A stretch of DNA of 64,000 nucleotides, taken from an uncultured Bacteroidota bacterium. Its GTDB lineage: Bacteria > Bacteroidota > Bacteroidia > Bacteroidales > P3. A program made the translations under genes and the position numbers. The stretch covers positions 232,145 to 296,144 of the forward strand of contig CACYPU010000003.1 in the NCBI GenBank assembly GCA_902776365.1. Direction: 5' to 3'. Below are positions 62,291-64,000 of this stretch, piece after piece (position 1 is the first letter of the stretch; each line of letters opens with the position of its first letter). The notes under the pieces were generated by a model. The model was not told the DNA's origin. It saw only the letters and a list, made by a program, of their open reading frames with translations, and made no database searches.

Positions 62291-64000
62291 ATGTCAGAGA
62301 ATCAGATTGTTAATAGAGAAGACCTTGTGGTCCGATTTGCTGGCGACTCGGGTGACGGCATGCAGCTTAGCGGCACGCTGTTCAGCGACGCTTCTGCCCT
62401 CACCGGCAACGACATCGCCACCTTTCCCGATTATCCTGCCGAAATCCGTGCCCCGCACAACACCATCGCGGGTGTGAGCGGCTATCAGGTGCATGTGGGT
62501 AACCACATCTACTCCTCCGGCGACAAGTGCGACATCCTCGTTGCCATGAACCCCGCAGCCTTCAAGTCGCAGCTGAAGTGGGCCAAGAAGGGTGCCACCG
62601 TCATCGTCGACATCGACACCTTCACCGACGAGGCCATGGAGAAGGCTGGCTACACCAGCAATCCCTTCACCGACGAGCTGGAGCGCGCCTACACCATCAT
62701 CAAGGCCCCCATCACCTCGTTCACCGAGAAAATCGGCGAGGCCAAGGGCGTGGACAAGAAGACCGCCGACAAGAGCCGCAACATGTTCGCCCTCGGCATC
62801 ATCTTCTACTCCACCCACAAGACCCTCGACCAAACCTTCGCCTATCTGGAGCGAAAGTTCGCCAAGAAACCCGCCGTCGTCGACCTCAACAAGGCCGTGC
62901 TCACCGAGGGTTATGAATATGCCGACAAGCTGGAGGTGATGCATTCGCACATCTTCGAGGTCGCCAAGGCCGACAAGATGGAGCATGGCCGCTACCGCAA
63001 CATCACAGGTAACGTGGCCACCGCCTGGGGTCTGCTCGCCGCCAGCGAGAAGAGCGGCCGCCGCCTCTTCCTGGGCTCCTACCCCATCACCCCTGCCACC
63101 GACGTCATGGTTGAGCTGGCCAAGCACAAGAGCCTCGGCGCACGCGTGTTCCAGGCTGAAGATGAGATTGCCGGTATCTGCTCCGCCATCGGCGCCAGCT
63201 ATGCCGGTGCACTGGCTTGCACCAGCACCTCCGGCCCCGGCCTCTCGCTGAAGAGCGAGGCCCTGGGTCTTGCCGTGATGACCGAGCTGCCGCTCGTCGT
63301 TGTCGACGTGCAGCGTGGCGGTCCCTCCACGGGTCTGCCCACCAAGACCGAACAGAGCGACCTCGGCCAGGCTCTCTACGGCCGCAACGGCGAGGCTCCC
63401 CTCGTGGTCGTCGCCGCCTCGAGCAGCGCCAACTGCTTCTACTGGGCCTTCAACGCCGCCAAGATTGCCCTCGAGCACATGACCCCCGTCATCCTGCTCA
63501 CCGATGGCTATCTGGGCAATGGCAGCCAGCTGTTCAAGATTCCCAGCATGAAAGACATGCCCGAAATCAAGCCGCGTCTGGCCAAGGAGAACGACCCGAA
63601 CTACCGTCCCTTCCGCCGCGACGAGGAGAAGTTCGCACGTGAATGGGCTCTGCCCGGCATGGCCGGCCTGAGCCACCGCGTGGGCGGCCTCGAGAAGTGC
63701 CCCGACGGTCCTCTCAGCACCGACCCCGAGAACCACGCCCTGATGACCAAGAACCGTCAGGAGAAGGTGAACCGCGTGGCCAACTACATCCCCGACCAGG
63801 AAGTCACCGGCAACCCCGACGCCGACCTGCTCGTGGTGGGTTGGGGTGGCACCAGCGGTGCCCTCACCCTCGCCGTCGAGGAGATGAACAACGAAGGCAA
63901 GAAGGTGGCCTACACCCACTTCAACTACATCTGCCCGCTGCCGAAGAACACCGGCGACATCCTGCGCAAGTACAAGAAGATTGTGGTCTGCGAGCTGAAC
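62291..64000 (+). CDS. korA: 2-oxoacid:ferredoxin oxidoreductase, alpha subunit (KorA type), cut by the window edge
   Basis: 570 codons are open to the right edge, with no stop. The start MSENQIVNREDLVVRFAGDS leads into the gamma domain (GDSGDGMQLSGTLF, AEIRAPHNTIAGVSGYQVH). The alpha/pyrimidine-binding domain begins near 240 (GNVATAWGLLAA) and has GSYPITPATDVM, QAEDEIAGICSAIGASYAGA and TSTSGPGLSLKSE. This gamma-alpha fused form is typical of 2-oxoglutarate:ferredoxin oxidoreductase in Bacteroidetes. It makes or consumes succinyl-CoA with ferredoxin. About 40-50 residues are probably missing; korB would be expected next. Confidence 0.93.
   Translation, partial: MSENQIVNREDLVVRFAGDSGDGMQLSGTLFSDASALTGNDIATFPDYPAEIRAPHNTIAGVSGYQVHVGNHIYSSGDKCDILVAMNPAAFKSQLKWAKKGATVIVDIDTFTDEAMEKAGYTSNPFTDELERAYTIIKAPITSFTEKIGEAKGVDKKTADKSRNMFALGIIFYSTHKTLDQTFAYLERKFAKKPAVVDLNKAVLTEGYEYADKLEVMHSHIFEVAKADKMEHGRYRNITGNVATAWGLLAASEKSGRRLFLGSYPITPATDVMVELAKHKSLGARVFQAEDEIAGICSAIGASYAGALACTSTSGPGLSLKSEALGLAVMTELPLVVVDVQRGGPSTGLPTKTEQSDLGQALYGRNGEAPLVVVAASSSANCFYWAFNAAKIALEHMTPVILLTDGYLGNGSQLFKIPSMKDMPEIKPRLAKENDPNYRPFRRDEEKFAREWALPGMAGLSHRVGGLEKCPDGPLSTDPENHALMTKNRQEKVNRVANYIPDQEVTGNPDADLLVVGWGGTSGALTLAVEEMNNEGKKVAYTHFNYICPLPKNTGDILRKYKKIVVCELN

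Overview
The window is a stretch of chromosome from an uncultured member of the Bacteroidales (phylum Bacteroidota). This rests on five secreted proteins with type IX secretion (T9SS) C-terminal sorting domains (four type A, one type B), promoters of the Bacteroidetes form TAnnTTTG, a MoxR/Bat (Bacteroides aerotolerance) operon, BspA-type leucine-rich repeats, InlB-type and WG repeats, and a Bacteroidetes-sized SecA. The DNA is moderately GC-rich, except for AT-rich patches around 10-13 kb and 52.5-58 kb.

Layout. 0-6.4 kb: a lipoprotein, a DUF2461 protein, two transporters (NSS and MFS), a hot-dog thioesterase and tyrS. 6.5-12.9 kb: two large T9SS cargo proteins and a small unknown gene. 12.9-13.2 kb: a strongly structured candidate ncRNA on the minus strand. 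13.4-25 kb: one long plus-strand run, moxR - DUF58 - membrane protein - batA - batB/batC fusion - batD - WG-repeat protein - rseC - ruvC - transglutaminase-like lipoprotein. 25-30 kb: a caspase-fold protein whose catalytic Cys is Ser, a kce-type enzyme, and a secreted peptidylarginine/agmatine-deiminase-family protein with a T9SS tail. 30-37.6 kb: two glycosyltransferases, a TrmH methyltransferase, small envelope proteins and secA. 37.8-50.6 kb: a 1286-residue T9SS protein, a gamma carbonic anhydrase homologue, a C69 dipeptidase, tRNA-Ser, rnz, a sodium:solute symporter and a type B T9SS protein. 50.7-52.4 kb: a secreted protein and era. 52.5-58 kb: a second candidate ncRNA and an AT-rich island of lipoproteins, a DUF2971-like gene, a decayed gene and a Fic protein. 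58-64 kb: a 5'-truncated rplY, prs, tRNA-Leu, two lipoproteins and korA, which runs off the right edge.

The most unusual layer is not a gene. Short tandem arrays with a period of 7 to 9 bases sit in many of the gene junctions and supply stop codons, start-codon surroundings and C-terminal residues. Arrays of the same kind lie in frame inside at least nine proteins. Two junctions that carry arrays also hold broken genes: rplY has lost its N-terminal coding part, and an orphan C-terminal fragment lies behind secA. A second repeat type has an 11-base period, with TGTTC-type and GAACA-type units facing each other, at 9951-10048 and 58032-58110.

All calls come from reading sequence and translated motifs. 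No database search was run.
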